From the NCBI RefSeq assembly GCF_000712055.1, contig NZ_JOOA01000001.1, positions 866,339 through 930,338 of the forward strand: a stretch of 64,000 nt of DNA, read 5' to 3'. This document shows positions 42,765-52,476 of the stretch, piece after piece (the stretch's first letter is position 1; every line of letters begins with the position of its first letter). The notes beneath the pieces were generated by a model. That model was not told the origin of the DNA and did no database searches. It saw only the letters and a list, made by a program, of their open reading frames with translations. The position numbers were made by a program, and so were the translations under genes. This DNA is from Ruminococcus sp. HUN007. Lineage in GTDB: Bacteria; Bacillota; Clostridia; Oscillospirales; Ruminococcaceae.

Positions 42765-44591
42765 TTACTGACTTAGCTTTAATATCAGTTCCGCAGCCGT
42801 TTCCGCAGATATGCCGGCGATGCGGCTTACCTCCTCCGGCTCTGCTTTTCCTATCGCTTCTGCTGTCCTGAAATGTTCCATAAGCCTGGCAGCCTTTTTT
42901 TCACCGATCCCCTTTACAGATGTCAGACGTGAATCAAACGTTATTTTTGAATGAAGCTTTTTCTGATAGGTAATAGCCACCCTGTGCATTTCATCCTGTA
43001 TGTTTGTAAGAAGCGTGAACGCTGACCTGAGACTTGAAACGGATATTTCCTCACCGCCGGTGGATATCGCCCTTGTGCGGTGTTTGTTGTCCTTGACTAT
43101 ACCGAAGACCGGAACGTCAATTCCCATCTCTCTTAAGTATGGTTCAACGGCATTAACCTGTCCTTTGCCGCCGTCAAGGAACACCAGATCAGGCTTTCTT
43201 CTGAAACCTTCATCTGTTTCATTTTCATCAAGAAAACGCGTGAATCTTCTTTCGAGGACTTCATGCATACATGCGTAGTCGTTCTGTATCGCTACATTTT
43301 TTATGGAAAAACGCTTGTACATCTTTTTCAGCGGCCTTCCGTTCTCAAAAACGACCATACTGGCACACATCGCTGATGAGCCAAGGTTTGATATATCGTA
43401 TGCCTCAATATACTCAGGAGGTTTCGGGAGTCCCAGAAGCTGCGAAAGCTGTTCAAGAGCGATAAGCTCCTTTCCGGTTCTTCCTGCCCTGACGGAAAGG
43501 AATTCACTTGCATTGTTTCTGGCAAGCATGATGTACTTCATCATACTGCCCTTCTGTCTGAAAAGCACATGCACTGCATGTCCTGACTGTTCCTTCAGTA
43601 TTCCTGAAACAACATCAGCATCTTCGCACTCATACTCAGTAAAGATCTTCTCAGGAACATCATGTCCGCTTGAATAGTACTGCATTATAAAGTCAGTGTA
43701 AAGTGACGTGTCATTGTCTGCGCCTTCAAAAAAATATGAATTCTTGTCGACCAGTTTTCCGTTCCTGTACACAATAACAGAAACACATGTTCCGTTATGA
43801 TCGCTGACAGATGCGATAATATCAGTATTATCGATATCAGGATCAAAGATTTTCTGAGTCTGTGCAGCTCTTGTTATGTTGTTTATCCTGTCACGAAGAA
43901 CAGCCGCCTTTTCAAATTCCAGATTTTCTGCAGCCTTCTCCATTTCCTCACGGAGTTTTTCCACTGAATCACGGCTGCCGGTCTTTATGTAGTTCAGAGC
44001 ATCGTTAATGATCGCGCCGTAATTTTCAGCAGATATCTTTCCGGTGCATACGCCCATGCACTGCTTTATATGATAATTCAGACACGGACGTCTGTTCGCC
44101 GCAGACGTGCACGGAAATTTCTTATGGCAGACCGGCAGCATGAAGACTTTGTTCACTTCTGCGACCGTCTGTTTTGTCACGCCGGAACTTGTATATGGTC
44201 CGAGAGTAATCCCACCTTCAATGATCCTTTTTTCAGCAGTTATGCGGGGATAAAGTTCACCGGAAACATGTATGTAGTGATACCCCTTGTCATCCTTAAG
44301 CAGAATGTTGTATTTCGGCTTGTGCTGCTTTATCAGACTGCACTCGAGCACAAGGGCCTCATACTCTGTATCGGTTACGATAAAATCATAGTCATATACA
44401 TTTTCCACCATCTTTGCGACCTTCGGTGTATGGTCCGCCGACTGTCTGAAATAGCTGGTAACACGGTTTTTCAGGTTTTTGGCCTTACCGATGTAAATGA
44501 TATCCCCGGCCTGATTTTTCATTTTATAGACGCCCGGAAAGGTGGAAAGTCTGTTTGTCTTTTCTCTGAGATACGGTAGTCTCTCGTTCAT
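42765..44591 (-). CDS. uvrC: Excinuclease ABC subunit C
   Basis: 608 residues. GIY-YIG domain at the N-terminus (FPGVYKMKNQAGDIIYIGKA, then KNLKNRVTSYF); UVR domain (KLREEMEKAAENLEFEKAAV) near 205; the UvrC RNase-H-like region (EAYDISNLGSSAMCASMVVF, DLVFLDGGKGQVN); C-terminal helix-hairpin-helix (LTSVKGIGEKKAARLMEHF). It makes the dual cuts in nucleotide-excision repair with UvrAB. It overlaps the CYTH gene by four bases and closes a five-gene run. Confidence 0.97.
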   Translation of the reverse strand: MNERLPYLREKTNRLSTFPGVYKMKNQAGDIIYIGKAKNLKNRVTSYFRQSADHTPKVAKMVENVYDYDFIVTDTEYEALVLECSLIKQHKPKYNILLKDDKGYHYIHVSGELYPRITAEKRIIEGGITLGPYTSSGVTKQTVAEVNKVFMLPVCHKKFPCTSAANRRPCLNYHIKQCMGVCTGKISAENYGAIINDALNYIKTGSRDSVEKLREEMEKAAENLEFEKAAVLRDRINNITRAAQTQKIFDPDIDNTDIIASVSDHNGTCVSVIVYRNGKLVDKNSYFFEGADNDTSLYTDFIMQYYSSGHDVPEKIFTEYECEDADVVSGILKEQSGHAVHVLFRQKGSMMKYIMLARNNASEFLSVRAGRTGKELIALEQLSQLLGLPKPPEYIEAYDISNLGSSAMCASMVVFENGRPLKKMYKRFSIKNVAIQNDYACMHEVLERRFTRFLDENETDEGFRRKPDLVFLDGGKGQVNAVEPYLREMGIDVPVFGIVKDNKHRTRAISTGGEEISVSSLRSAFTLLTNIQDEMHRVAITYQKKLHSKITFDSRLTSVKGIGEKKAARLMEHFRTAEAIGKAEPEEVSRIAGISAETAAELILKLSQ

Positions 44592-45151
44592 AACGTCTCC
44601 GATTTGTACTGGAAGAAACGGCGCGCCTTTCCTCCTACGGTATTGATATATTTCATAATACCCAGTTTTTCAACGAGAACTTTCGTTCCTTTTTCCGCCA
44701 TATCCTTGAATTCCATTTCAATCTCGTAATCACATTTTCCAAGATAGAAATTAACGTCAAAGTCTATCGAGAGCGAATCAGATGGGCGGATGCTGGTTCT
44801 GTGCGTAACCAGTTCACCCTGGAGCGAAAACGGTATCCAGGCAAACTTTCCGTTCTCAAGTGTTATGTCACTCTTGAGTTTTTCAATATCCATACATGTT
44901 TCATTTGCAGTGGAATAGTCATTTCCTGTCAGCTGCTGCGATTCTTTCAGTTCAAGACGAAGGCTGTTTTCTGTCTGCCTCGCTCTTAGTGTGGTGTGAT
45001 TTGAAAGCAGATAGTTGTCATCAGTATCATAGTAATAGTTTATCTGAATGACATCCTTGTATTCCGCATCAGTATAGCGGTCTTTTATGAGTTCCATGAT
45101 CTCGTAGAATTTTTTTCTGTCAACAAGAAATTTATATTCGGTTTCCTTCAT
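44588..45151 (-). CDS. CYTH-domain protein (triphosphate-binding tunnel)
   Basis: 187 residues. It begins MKETEYKFLVDRKKF, where the ExExK-like start of the tunnel is KETEYK; LRARQTENSLRLELKES supplies basic residues. Relatives are inorganic triphosphatases, thiamine triphosphatases and class IV adenylate cyclases; the exact substrate is unclear. It overlaps its neighbours at both ends. Confidence 0.82.
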   Translation of the reverse strand: MKETEYKFLVDRKKFYEIMELIKDRYTDAEYKDVIQINYYYDTDDNYLLSNHTTLRARQTENSLRLELKESQQLTGNDYSTANETCMDIEKLKSDITLENGKFAWIPFSLQGELVTHRTSIRPSDSLSIDFDVNFYLGKCDYEIEMEFKDMAEKGTKVLVEKLGIMKYINTVGGKARRFFQYKSETL

Positions 45152-47391
45152 TTTCCCATCCTTCTTTTCTCAGCTTTTTTCTTTTCCCTGATCATTTCCG
45201 TAAGCCGTGAATACAGTTCCTCAGCTGCTTTTCTTGCTTCTTCATTCAGTTTCTGCCCGCCGTATACAGCTGCATCATAATCATTTACAGTTGCAGTCAT
45301 ATCAGTTCCGAACAATTCAAGAACGTATCTTCCCGTTTCCGCAGATGTCATACTGCTGTCAAGCCCCAGCTTGTTTCTTATCCTTGATACGATCATGCTG
45401 ACCGATTTTTCATTGGAAGCCCTTTTCAGACGGCTGAAGAATATCTTTTCAGAGAAATACGGTCTGATCTTCCTGTCAAAGAAAAGAATAAAAATTATAA
45501 GAGCAAGCGCTGTAACTGCCATGACTACGGACATTCTGTAGTCGAACGAAGACTTCTCCTCAGCGACGCTGAGCTGTGTCGGTTCAAATGATTTCCATCC
45601 GAATCCGGATATATACAGTTCCGGAAATGCATGAAGATCGCTGTCTGTAACAGAGACATATAATCCCGGAAGTTTCCTGCCCGAACTGCTTACCACAGAT
45701 GACGGTGCCTCGTCGTAAGGATCATGCAGGTGAAGTCCTTCGGCATATCTTGCCGGAATTCCTGCAGCTCTTGCCATAAGAACCATGGCGGTCGCATAGT
45801 CAGAGCAGAGTCCGGTTTTGCCTTCAGTAAGGAAATATTCCATATTGTAGCCGTCAGGTTTCTTGTATGCAAGGCTGTATTTAAAATCATTGAGTCTGAA
45901 ATATGATTCTATAGCCTGAGCTTTTTCCAGATCCGAATCGCATCCGGAAACTACTTTTTCGGTTATACGGTACACAGATTCCGGCATTTCGGTTTCGGTC
46001 TTCTGATAATACTCCATCGCGTGGAAATAATCATCGACGTATGCTGTTATCACTTCATTGTAGTCCGTAATACCGTTATCCGAAAGGATCTCAATGAGTT
46101 CACTCAGAAACACCGGGAACGTATTGTTATCAACTGAATTAACAACAGTCTGAAGATTTTTCTCGGAAAGCGAACTGTCTGAATAATATCTCAGTGTATA
46201 ATTTGGATTATCTGATGCCGCTGAATAGAGCATACCCTGTTCTGTCCTGAAAACGTCTCCCCTTCCGGAGCCTACGACTGATACCGCATATGCAAGAACG
46301 GGACTGTAGCAGAACCTTGAATTTACTCTGGTAGACAGCAGCGAGACAGATCTTATATACGGCTCCTTCAGTTCCGGAGCAAGATTTTCAAGTCCGTATT
46401 TACCGGCCCATTTACTGTCAAGTTCAGCAGCTGCGGCAACAGCCTTATAGAATTCTGACGGATCAAGAAGTTCAGCATCAGTCTCGCTGAGCTTTTCTCC
46501 GGAAGTTTCATTTTCCATTGTTCTCCACAGATTCTTTTCGAAATTGTAAAGGCTATAGGTCTGTGATTTAAGATTCACAGGATCTTCATTGGTGATAAAT
46601 TCAAACAGCTTGACATTTGCATTTCCTGTATACGCAAGTGATGACGAAGCTGTTTCGGATACGATTCCGAGACGATGGAGCATGTAATCCGTAAAACGCT
46701 GCGATTCAAAAACAGTATCGACCCATGAGTTGTCGATGTCAAGTTTCGGCTTAGGGACAACAAGAGCAAGAAGTGCCGTAAATGCAAGAAATACGACCAT
46801 GGATCTCTTGTATCCCTTCTCCACGATCATTTTGTGGCGCGGCTTTGTGTTTATCTGCCGGCAGTGTATCATAAGTGCCATGTACATTACAAGCAGAAGC
46901 AGCGCAAAAAACACCGGCACCTGTTCTGTTTCCTTCCTGTAAAACGCAAAAGGTATCAGCGTAATGAGAAAGGTCATCGATATCCTGTAGCGTACCGCCG
47001 AAAAATAATAAACAGTGGATGCGATAAAGAAATTGATTATAATAAACGTCGCTGCTATATACGACGGTGAAAAATCAACAAGTGACTGCGGAGACAGGAA
47101 CCATACGAAATAGTCAACTGTACTCTGGTTGTTTCCCGTCTTAACCGCTATTGAAACAAGTCCGCCGATAGCAAAAAAAGATCCGAGTATGGATACGAAC
47201 CTGAGCAGCATGGATTTTCCGGAAATATAAGTATAGAATGAAAATACAGTAGCCTGTATTATCACCGTAATAAGCGTGACCGCAGCAAGATATTCCCTGC
47301 TGTAAACGTACATGCAGCTTGCCACGATGGAAACGCAGAGAATGAGAGGGACAATGTTTTTTAGTATGCCTTCCCTGTAAAATCTGATCAA
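45148..47391 (-). CDS. Membrane protein with extracellular transglutaminase-like domain
   Basis: 747 residues. The N-terminal ~240 hold six or seven helices; the middle is outside the cell; a transglutaminase-like core spans ~510-610 with Cys in GKTGLCSDYATAMVLMARAA, His in DLHAFPELYI and an acidic GWKSFEPT; one more helix (SVVMAVTALALIIFILFF) and a cytosolic tail follow. TgpA-like proteins of this sort pair with DUF58 and MoxR genes, as here. The role is probably in the cell envelope; whether it is a protease or cross-linker is unknown. Confidence 0.88.
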   Translation of the reverse strand: MIRFYREGILKNIVPLILCVSIVASCMYVYSREYLAAVTLITVIIQATVFSFYTYISGKSMLLRFVSILGSFFAIGGLVSIAVKTGNNQSTVDYFVWFLSPQSLVDFSPSYIAATFIIINFFIASTVYYFSAVRYRISMTFLITLIPFAFYRKETEQVPVFFALLLLVMYMALMIHCRQINTKPRHKMIVEKGYKRSMVVFLAFTALLALVVPKPKLDIDNSWVDTVFESQRFTDYMLHRLGIVSETASSSLAYTGNANVKLFEFITNEDPVNLKSQTYSLYNFEKNLWRTMENETSGEKLSETDAELLDPSEFYKAVAAAAELDSKWAGKYGLENLAPELKEPYIRSVSLLSTRVNSRFCYSPVLAYAVSVVGSGRGDVFRTEQGMLYSAASDNPNYTLRYYSDSSLSEKNLQTVVNSVDNNTFPVFLSELIEILSDNGITDYNEVITAYVDDYFHAMEYYQKTETEMPESVYRITEKVVSGCDSDLEKAQAIESYFRLNDFKYSLAYKKPDGYNMEYFLTEGKTGLCSDYATAMVLMARAAGIPARYAEGLHLHDPYDEAPSSVVSSSGRKLPGLYVSVTDSDLHAFPELYISGFGWKSFEPTQLSVAEEKSSFDYRMSVVMAVTALALIIFILFFDRKIRPYFSEKIFFSRLKRASNEKSVSMIVSRIRNKLGLDSSMTSAETGRYVLELFGTDMTATVNDYDAAVYGGQKLNEEARKAAEELYSRLTEMIREKKKAEKRRMGK

Positions 47392-47405
47392 TTATCCCAC
47401 CTCCG

Positions 47406-48584
47406 TCAGACAGTCCTTGTCAGCATCCAGTTGTCGTTAAGAAGCCACAGCTCAGGCACCGGAATGCATTCGTCAGTGTAAAGATCTTCAGGAATGATGA
47501 ACTTGACATAGTTCCCGCTGAGCACGGCGTTTTCAGCCGCTTTTGCTGTTGATTCACAGATTTCGGGCGTACAGATTATATTCATGTCCGAGGATTTGGA
47601 ATCGGCGGGAGATGAAAGATCCGGGATCATCTTTCCCGGAGTCAGGTCCTTTATCATTCCGCAGGCGATCCTTTCAACGTCATCATGTGTCAGGACATCT
47701 TCCGTGATCATTTCTTCATGTCCGGGATAAATAAAACTGCATTCTATGCCGTTTCGCACACACATATCAAGTATGGAAAGTGCACCTTCAGTTACCATCG
47801 CTGTATGTTCGATCGCGGAACGTCTGCCTGAATCAGTTTCCGGAGCGCTGATATCAAGTATTATTTTCGGCAGCGTCATTCCGGCACTTTCGTCCATGCG
47901 GACATAAAGCTCGTTCTTTTTTGAAGAAAGCTTCCAGTTTACTTTTTTCAGTGAATCTCCCGGAACATAGTTTCTGTATCCGTATCCCGGAAACGCAGCT
48001 CTGCCGTAGACTGCCGCCGTTTCCGTTTCGTCGTCATCATTGTCAGGAAGAGTATCGGAAATACTTCTGAGAATTCCTGCACAGTCATTTATTTCGTGTA
48101 TTTCAGGAATGATGTCTATTTCGTGTTCGATCTGAGGTACACGGATCCTGAAACGGAAAATTCCGAGGTAGTCTGTAATATAAATGTGTCCTATTTTAAC
48201 ACCTGCTTTTCCGCAGACTTCCGGAAAAACGCTGATATCTATTGTAAGGTCCCTGTTTTCAGACATTGAAAAGCGGTAAACATCATATTCAGTTTTTCTG
48301 AAATGTTCTGTCGCCCTGAATTCAAAGCTGATAACAGGAAGCGGAATTATCGTGTCTTTGGTTACAAGCACCTTTATCGTACAGTTTTTGTTTTTCGGTA
48401 CCAGATCATTCGTACTGTCAACTCTTATCTGGACCTTTTTCCTTGCAAAAAGTGTAAGAAACACTGAGACAAGCGGTACAACTACAAGGAAAACCGCCAT
48501 TATTCCGCCGGCATTACGGTCAAAGAGTATCATGTAGCTGCAGGCAGAAAGTAAAACTATAACATATGAAAATACTGCTTTCAT
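47406..48584 (-). CDS. DUF58-domain protein
   Basis: 392 residues. Two N-terminal helices; then a beta-sandwich region; then the DUF58 signature GYGYRNYVPGDSLKKVNWKL with a vWA-like fold following (LYVRMDESAGMTLPKIILDI). It forms a module with the MoxR ATPase upstream and the transglutaminase-like protein downstream. Confidence 0.88.
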   Translation of the reverse strand: MKAVFSYVIVLLSACSYMILFDRNAGGIMAVFLVVVPLVSVFLTLFARKKVQIRVDSTNDLVPKNKNCTIKVLVTKDTIIPLPVISFEFRATEHFRKTEYDVYRFSMSENRDLTIDISVFPEVCGKAGVKIGHIYITDYLGIFRFRIRVPQIEHEIDIIPEIHEINDCAGILRSISDTLPDNDDDETETAAVYGRAAFPGYGYRNYVPGDSLKKVNWKLSSKKNELYVRMDESAGMTLPKIILDISAPETDSGRRSAIEHTAMVTEGALSILDMCVRNGIECSFIYPGHEEMITEDVLTHDDVERIACGMIKDLTPGKMIPDLSSPADSKSSDMNIICTPEICESTAKAAENAVLSGNYVKFIIPEDLYTDECIPVPELWLLNDNWMLTRTV

Positions 48585-48605
48585 TAAAAAGCGTCACCTC
48601 CGCCC

Positions 48606-49547
48606 TTACTTCACGGCATCGGCAGGGACAGCAGTTATTTCCAGTATTCTTTTTATAAATTCATCTGATGTTCCGTATTTCGTACGTCCCTTTACTGAAA
48701 GTATGACCCTGAGTGAAAGAACACATCCGGCGATATATTTTACATCATCAGGAGTAACATAATCTCTTCCGTTTATAAAGGCTATTGCCTTCGAAGCCTT
48801 GTAAAGCGTTATACTGCCTCGCGGACTTACTCCGAGAGTCACCATTTCACTGTCGCGTGTCGAGCGTACAATATCGGTTATGTACTTTTTCACTGAAGGG
48901 ATAACACGGACGTTCATTACCTGTTTCTGCAGATCTGCTATATCTTCAAGAGTAATGACTGCACGTTCAACGTTATCGACAGGATTGCCGAATTCCGTTC
49001 TTTCGATTATCCTGATCTCTTCCTCGGCAGTAGGATAACCCATGCTGATCTTCATGAAGAAACGGTCCATCTGTGCTTCAGGAAGATGATATGTTCCGTA
49101 GGTCTCCACCGGATTCTGAGTAGCCATTACCATGAACGGTACCGGAAGAGCATGTGTTTTTCCGTCAAGGCTTATCTGTCCTTCCTCCATTATTTCAAGA
49201 AGGCTTGACTGGGATTTCGGCGAAGCACGGTTGATCTCATCCGCCAGAAGAAAATTGCACATCGCAGCTCCCGGTCTGTATTCAAGTTCGCCTGTTTTCT
49301 GATTTATCATTGAAAATCCGATTATATCGGACGGCATGATATCCGGTGTCATCTGTACACGGTTGAATTTTCCATCGAGAGATTTGGCCATCGAGGAAAT
49401 AAGCTGTGTCTTTCCCACACCCGGAACGTCTTCGATAAGGATATGACCCCCGCACAGAAGAGCCGCTATTACCTTTATAATAACGTCTTCCTTTCCAACG
49501 ATAGACTTTTCGATATTGTCCTTGAGGATCCTGATTTTTTCGTTCAT
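48606..49547 (-). CDS. MoxR-family AAA+ ATPase
   Basis: 313 residues. Walker A GVGKTQLI in IEDVPGVGKTQLISSMA; Walker B FLLADEINRASPK; sensor 1 MATQNPVET; PEAQMDRFFMKI is the arginine-finger segment. MoxR proteins act as chaperones for the metal- or vWA-containing partner, here the DUF58 protein. It is first in the operon. Confidence 0.94.
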   Translation of the reverse strand: MNEKIRILKDNIEKSIVGKEDVIIKVIAALLCGGHILIEDVPGVGKTQLISSMAKSLDGKFNRVQMTPDIMPSDIIGFSMINQKTGELEYRPGAAMCNFLLADEINRASPKSQSSLLEIMEEGQISLDGKTHALPVPFMVMATQNPVETYGTYHLPEAQMDRFFMKISMGYPTAEEEIRIIERTEFGNPVDNVERAVITLEDIADLQKQVMNVRVIPSVKKYITDIVRSTRDSEMVTLGVSPRGSITLYKASKAIAFINGRDYVTPDDVKYIAGCVLSLRVILSVKGRTKYGTSDEFIKRILEITAVPADAVK

Positions 49548-49764
49548 CTAAACCACCTGTTTTTCTGTATTGATAATTTCCTTTTATATAGACTATATTA
49601 TAACAATTTTCTATGATTTTTTCAATAGCTTTTTATGAAATACTGATCAATAAGGGAATCCTGCTTCTTCCTTACGGCATGATCAGCAGATGAACGTATC
49701 AGCGTTTTTGCGTCTCTGGCAAATCACAGAAAAAAGAGAGGCAGTAAAACTTTCCCAAAAAGCA

Positions 49765-49813
49765 GATCAGCATATCCGGACCCACGTATTTACGTGAGCA
49801 GGATATGCTGATC
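49765..49813. terminator. Long hairpin of the AGCATATCC...CGTATTTACG family
   Basis: GATCAGCATATCC pairs with GGATATGCTGATC; the inner CACGTA/TACGTG makes a second stem. It probably terminates the gene at 49898 (minus strand). The rest of the 49548-49897 gap holds only a weak, degenerate resemblance to the palindromic repeat near 49645-49710. Confidence 0.65.
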
Positions 49814-49897
49814 ATGTTGTATTCAGAACTTTTTATCAGTCTGTTTTTTAATGCAGCACCGGCATGTGCTGCCCTGAATTCTGTCGTCTGACGTTTA

Positions 49898-51328
49898 TCA
49901 GTATTTTATCTTGAAAGGATCATATCTCTTCAGAGAAGCGTCGTTGAATGTAACACCGTATGAGTCAGCCCACTCGGAAGCCATATTGCTGAATTCATCC
50001 TTGAACATTTCCATAAGAGTTGATGTTCTCTTTTCACCTTCGAAATAGTCTTCTCTTTCAACTACATCAAGACGCTGAACAAGATAGAGTCCGTTGTTCT
50101 CTGTATCTTCAACTATTACAGCAGGTCCGCCTACAACGCAGTCATTGAAAGCTGCCTTGTTTACAGCCTCTGACGGATTGTAGCCGTCCTCTTCAGAGCC
50201 CTTCTTAAGAACATATTCATTCTGATAAGGATCAGTTTCTTCAGCTTCTTCTGTTTTTTCTTCTGAAGCTTCTTCAGTAACAGCCGGTTCGCCGTTTTCA
50301 TCTGTTACGGCTGATGTAACTGCTGCATCTTCATCTTCGGAAGCTGCTTCAGTAGTTTCTGAAGATGTCTCTTCTTCTGAAGTTTCAGCTGATGTTACTT
50401 CACCTTCGCTGCCTTCAGCTGTTTCATCTGATGTTTCTGTAACAGCTGCTTCGTCTTCTGAAACTGCTGTTGTCACAGCACTTTCTTCTGCAGATGTAAC
50501 ATCACCGGTAGTTTCTGCCTCTGTGCCTGTAACTGCTTCAGCAGCTGCTGCCTCGCCCGTAACTTCAGCTGTTTCAGCTGCAGCCTCTTCTGCCTTCTTA
50601 GCCTTGTAATCGTCGTATTCCTTTATGAGGTCATCGAAGTTTTTACCGGAATCAGCCTTTTTCTTGTATTCTTCAGCAAGTTTCTTTACTTCAGCCTTAG
50701 CGTCATTGTCAAGTGCATTGCCCTCGGAATCAGTAAGATCAAACTTTATGTACTTTACTCTTGAATAGTTGCCTTCAAGATATGCTGCGATCTGTGCATC
50801 GTCGCATTCCTTTTCTCCGCCTTCACCGTAGTAGTGGAGGAAAACCTTTTCCTTTTTGTAGTCATATTCCACGATCTTTCTGAATGAATCCTCACCGATA
50901 CCATTCTGCTCGTACATTCCTGAGTAGTATCCCCAGAATGATTCAGACATTGACTTGATCTTTGAAATATCATCAGCAGAAAGTTCAAGTCCGAGTTCAT
51001 CGAATTTTTCGTTTACCGCAGCATATTCCTTTACCTGCTTTGTGGCTTTTTCGTTCACCCACTGTGTAACGTCCTTTCCGTCAATGGAAAGTGTCTTCAT
51101 AAGCTTTGTGTCCGAAGTGTCAAGTTCACTGTTATCCTTTACCAGTCTGGAAGTTGCTTCGCTCATAGCCTGTGTCTGATAGTAAATAAAAATGCCTGAG
51201 TTCACTTTTTCATCCTGACATTTAGCCACCCATGACGTGCTTTCACCGCAGGCTGTACCTGCAAACACCATTGTCAGTGCAGTTGCAGCAGCAAGAATTT
51301 TTCTGCTGATATTCTTATTAAAAGACAT
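49898..51328 (-). CDS. Lipoprotein with PrsA/SurA-like N-terminus and long Glu/Thr/Ala/Val linker
   Basis: 476 residues. The signal and lipobox are LTMVFAGTACGES (Cys ~27). The helical region ~30-220 resembles the chaperone part of PrsA/SurA proteins, without an obvious parvulin motif (a short C-terminal region ending SYGVTFNDASLKRYDPF may be a remnant). From ~235 to 375 the chain is low-complexity and acidic, made of EAAAETAEV- and VTSAEE-like units. It is probably an extracellular folding factor anchored in the membrane. It is monocistronic. Confidence 0.65.
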   Translation of the reverse strand: MSFNKNISRKILAAATALTMVFAGTACGESTSWVAKCQDEKVNSGIFIYYQTQAMSEATSRLVKDNSELDTSDTKLMKTLSIDGKDVTQWVNEKATKQVKEYAAVNEKFDELGLELSADDISKIKSMSESFWGYYSGMYEQNGIGEDSFRKIVEYDYKKEKVFLHYYGEGGEKECDDAQIAAYLEGNYSRVKYIKFDLTDSEGNALDNDAKAEVKKLAEEYKKKADSGKNFDDLIKEYDDYKAKKAEEAAAETAEVTGEAAAAEAVTGTEAETTGDVTSAEESAVTTAVSEDEAAVTETSDETAEGSEGEVTSAETSEEETSSETTEAASEDEDAAVTSAVTDENGEPAVTEEASEEKTEEAEETDPYQNEYVLKKGSEEDGYNPSEAVNKAAFNDCVVGGPAVIVEDTENNGLYLVQRLDVVEREDYFEGEKRTSTLMEMFKDEFSNMASEWADSYGVTFNDASLKRYDPFKIKY

Positions 51329-51591
51329 TATTTTCTAACTCCTTTTGTCTGTTATATATTGTCAGCCGGCCGCTGGAAAGCACAGGCTTTTCGCACAGGC
51401 TCCGGCATCATATGCTTTTCTATTATATAATATTTTTGCGAATAAGTCCATAGAAAAGTAAATATTTTTTTAAACTTAAAAAACTTCTTTAATTAGCTAT
51501 TGAAAAATTATGAAAATATGATAAAATAAATAATAGTATACTTTTAAGACGGGAGATTATATTGTCTTTGTCCCGTCAGTAACGATAGGAT

Positions 51592-52476
51592 GTGAAATAT
51601 TTGTATCTGAGCGGGCTGATCGGCTCTTTATGGAGTATTTTCAACTCAATGAAAATCGGTGACTTTTTCGATATCGCCATTCTTTCGCTTATCATATTCA
51701 AGTTAATACAGATAATCCGTGAAACACGAGCAGGGCAGCTTGCAAAAGGTATCATATTTCTTCTGCTCGCGTACTTCACCTGTGTCATTTTTAAATTCAA
51801 GGCAATGGAATTCCTGCTGTCCGTTATACTCAACAACGGATTTATAGCAATACTGATAATGTTCCAGCCGGAAATGCGCCGTGCACTAGAACGTGTCGGA
51901 CGCACCAGCGTTTCAAAGCTTTCGTTCTTCAACAATCATCCTGATGATTTTGTTGCCAGATGGGAAACTGCAATAAAGGAGATCTGTGACAGTGTTGATG
52001 AACTTTCCGCAACAAAAACCGGTGCACTGATAGTCCTTGAAAGAAAAACAAGACTCGGACTGGAAATCAGTTCGGGCACCATGATGGAATGTCTTCCGAG
52101 CAAGGAACTTCTCGGAAACATCTTTTATCCGAAAACACCTCTTCACGACGGTGCGGTAATAATGAGAAACGGCATGATAGTTGCCGCGGCATGTTATCTT
52201 CCGAAACCGGAACGTGAAGAACTTATAGACAAAAAACTAGGATCCCGCCACCGTGCAGCCATAGGAATGAGTGAAAACTCAGATGCCGTAATAGTTGTCG
52301 TTTCCGAAGAAACGGGCACTATTTCGGTTGCCTGCAACGGTAAGCTGTTCAGAAACTTTTCCTCAAAATCGCTCAGCATCTTTCTGATCGACCATGTTAT
52401 CAACGACAAGTCTGATGAAGTCAACGACAGCAAAAAACATTTCCTTATGTTTAACCGGAGGAAAAACAAAAAATGA
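51592..52476 (+). CDS. cdaA: Diadenylate cyclase
   Basis: 294 residues from GTG at 51592, which gives the family's normal N-terminus; an internal ATG at 51649 would cut before the first helix. Three membrane helices (~20-100) precede the DAC domain, with the DGA motif in LHDGAVIMRNGMIVAAACYL and the RHR motif in LGSRHRAAIGMSE. It makes c-di-AMP from two ATP at the membrane. It overlaps cdaR by four bases. Confidence 0.96.
   Translation: MKYLYLSGLIGSLWSIFNSMKIGDFFDIAILSLIIFKLIQIIRETRAGQLAKGIIFLLLAYFTCVIFKFKAMEFLLSVILNNGFIAILIMFQPEMRRALERVGRTSVSKLSFFNNHPDDFVARWETAIKEICDSVDELSATKTGALIVLERKTRLGLEISSGTMMECLPSKELLGNIFYPKTPLHDGAVIMRNGMIVAAACYLPKPEREELIDKKLGSRHRAAIGMSENSDAVIVVVSEETGTISVACNGKLFRNFSSKSLSIFLIDHVINDKSDEVNDSKKHFLMFNRRKNKK

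Noticed and set aside
49645..49710. Eighth copy of the ~115-bp palindromic repeat
   Set aside because: Only ACTGATCAAT and ATCAGCGTTTTT resemble the ends; the inner hairpins are missing, so it is too weak to call.
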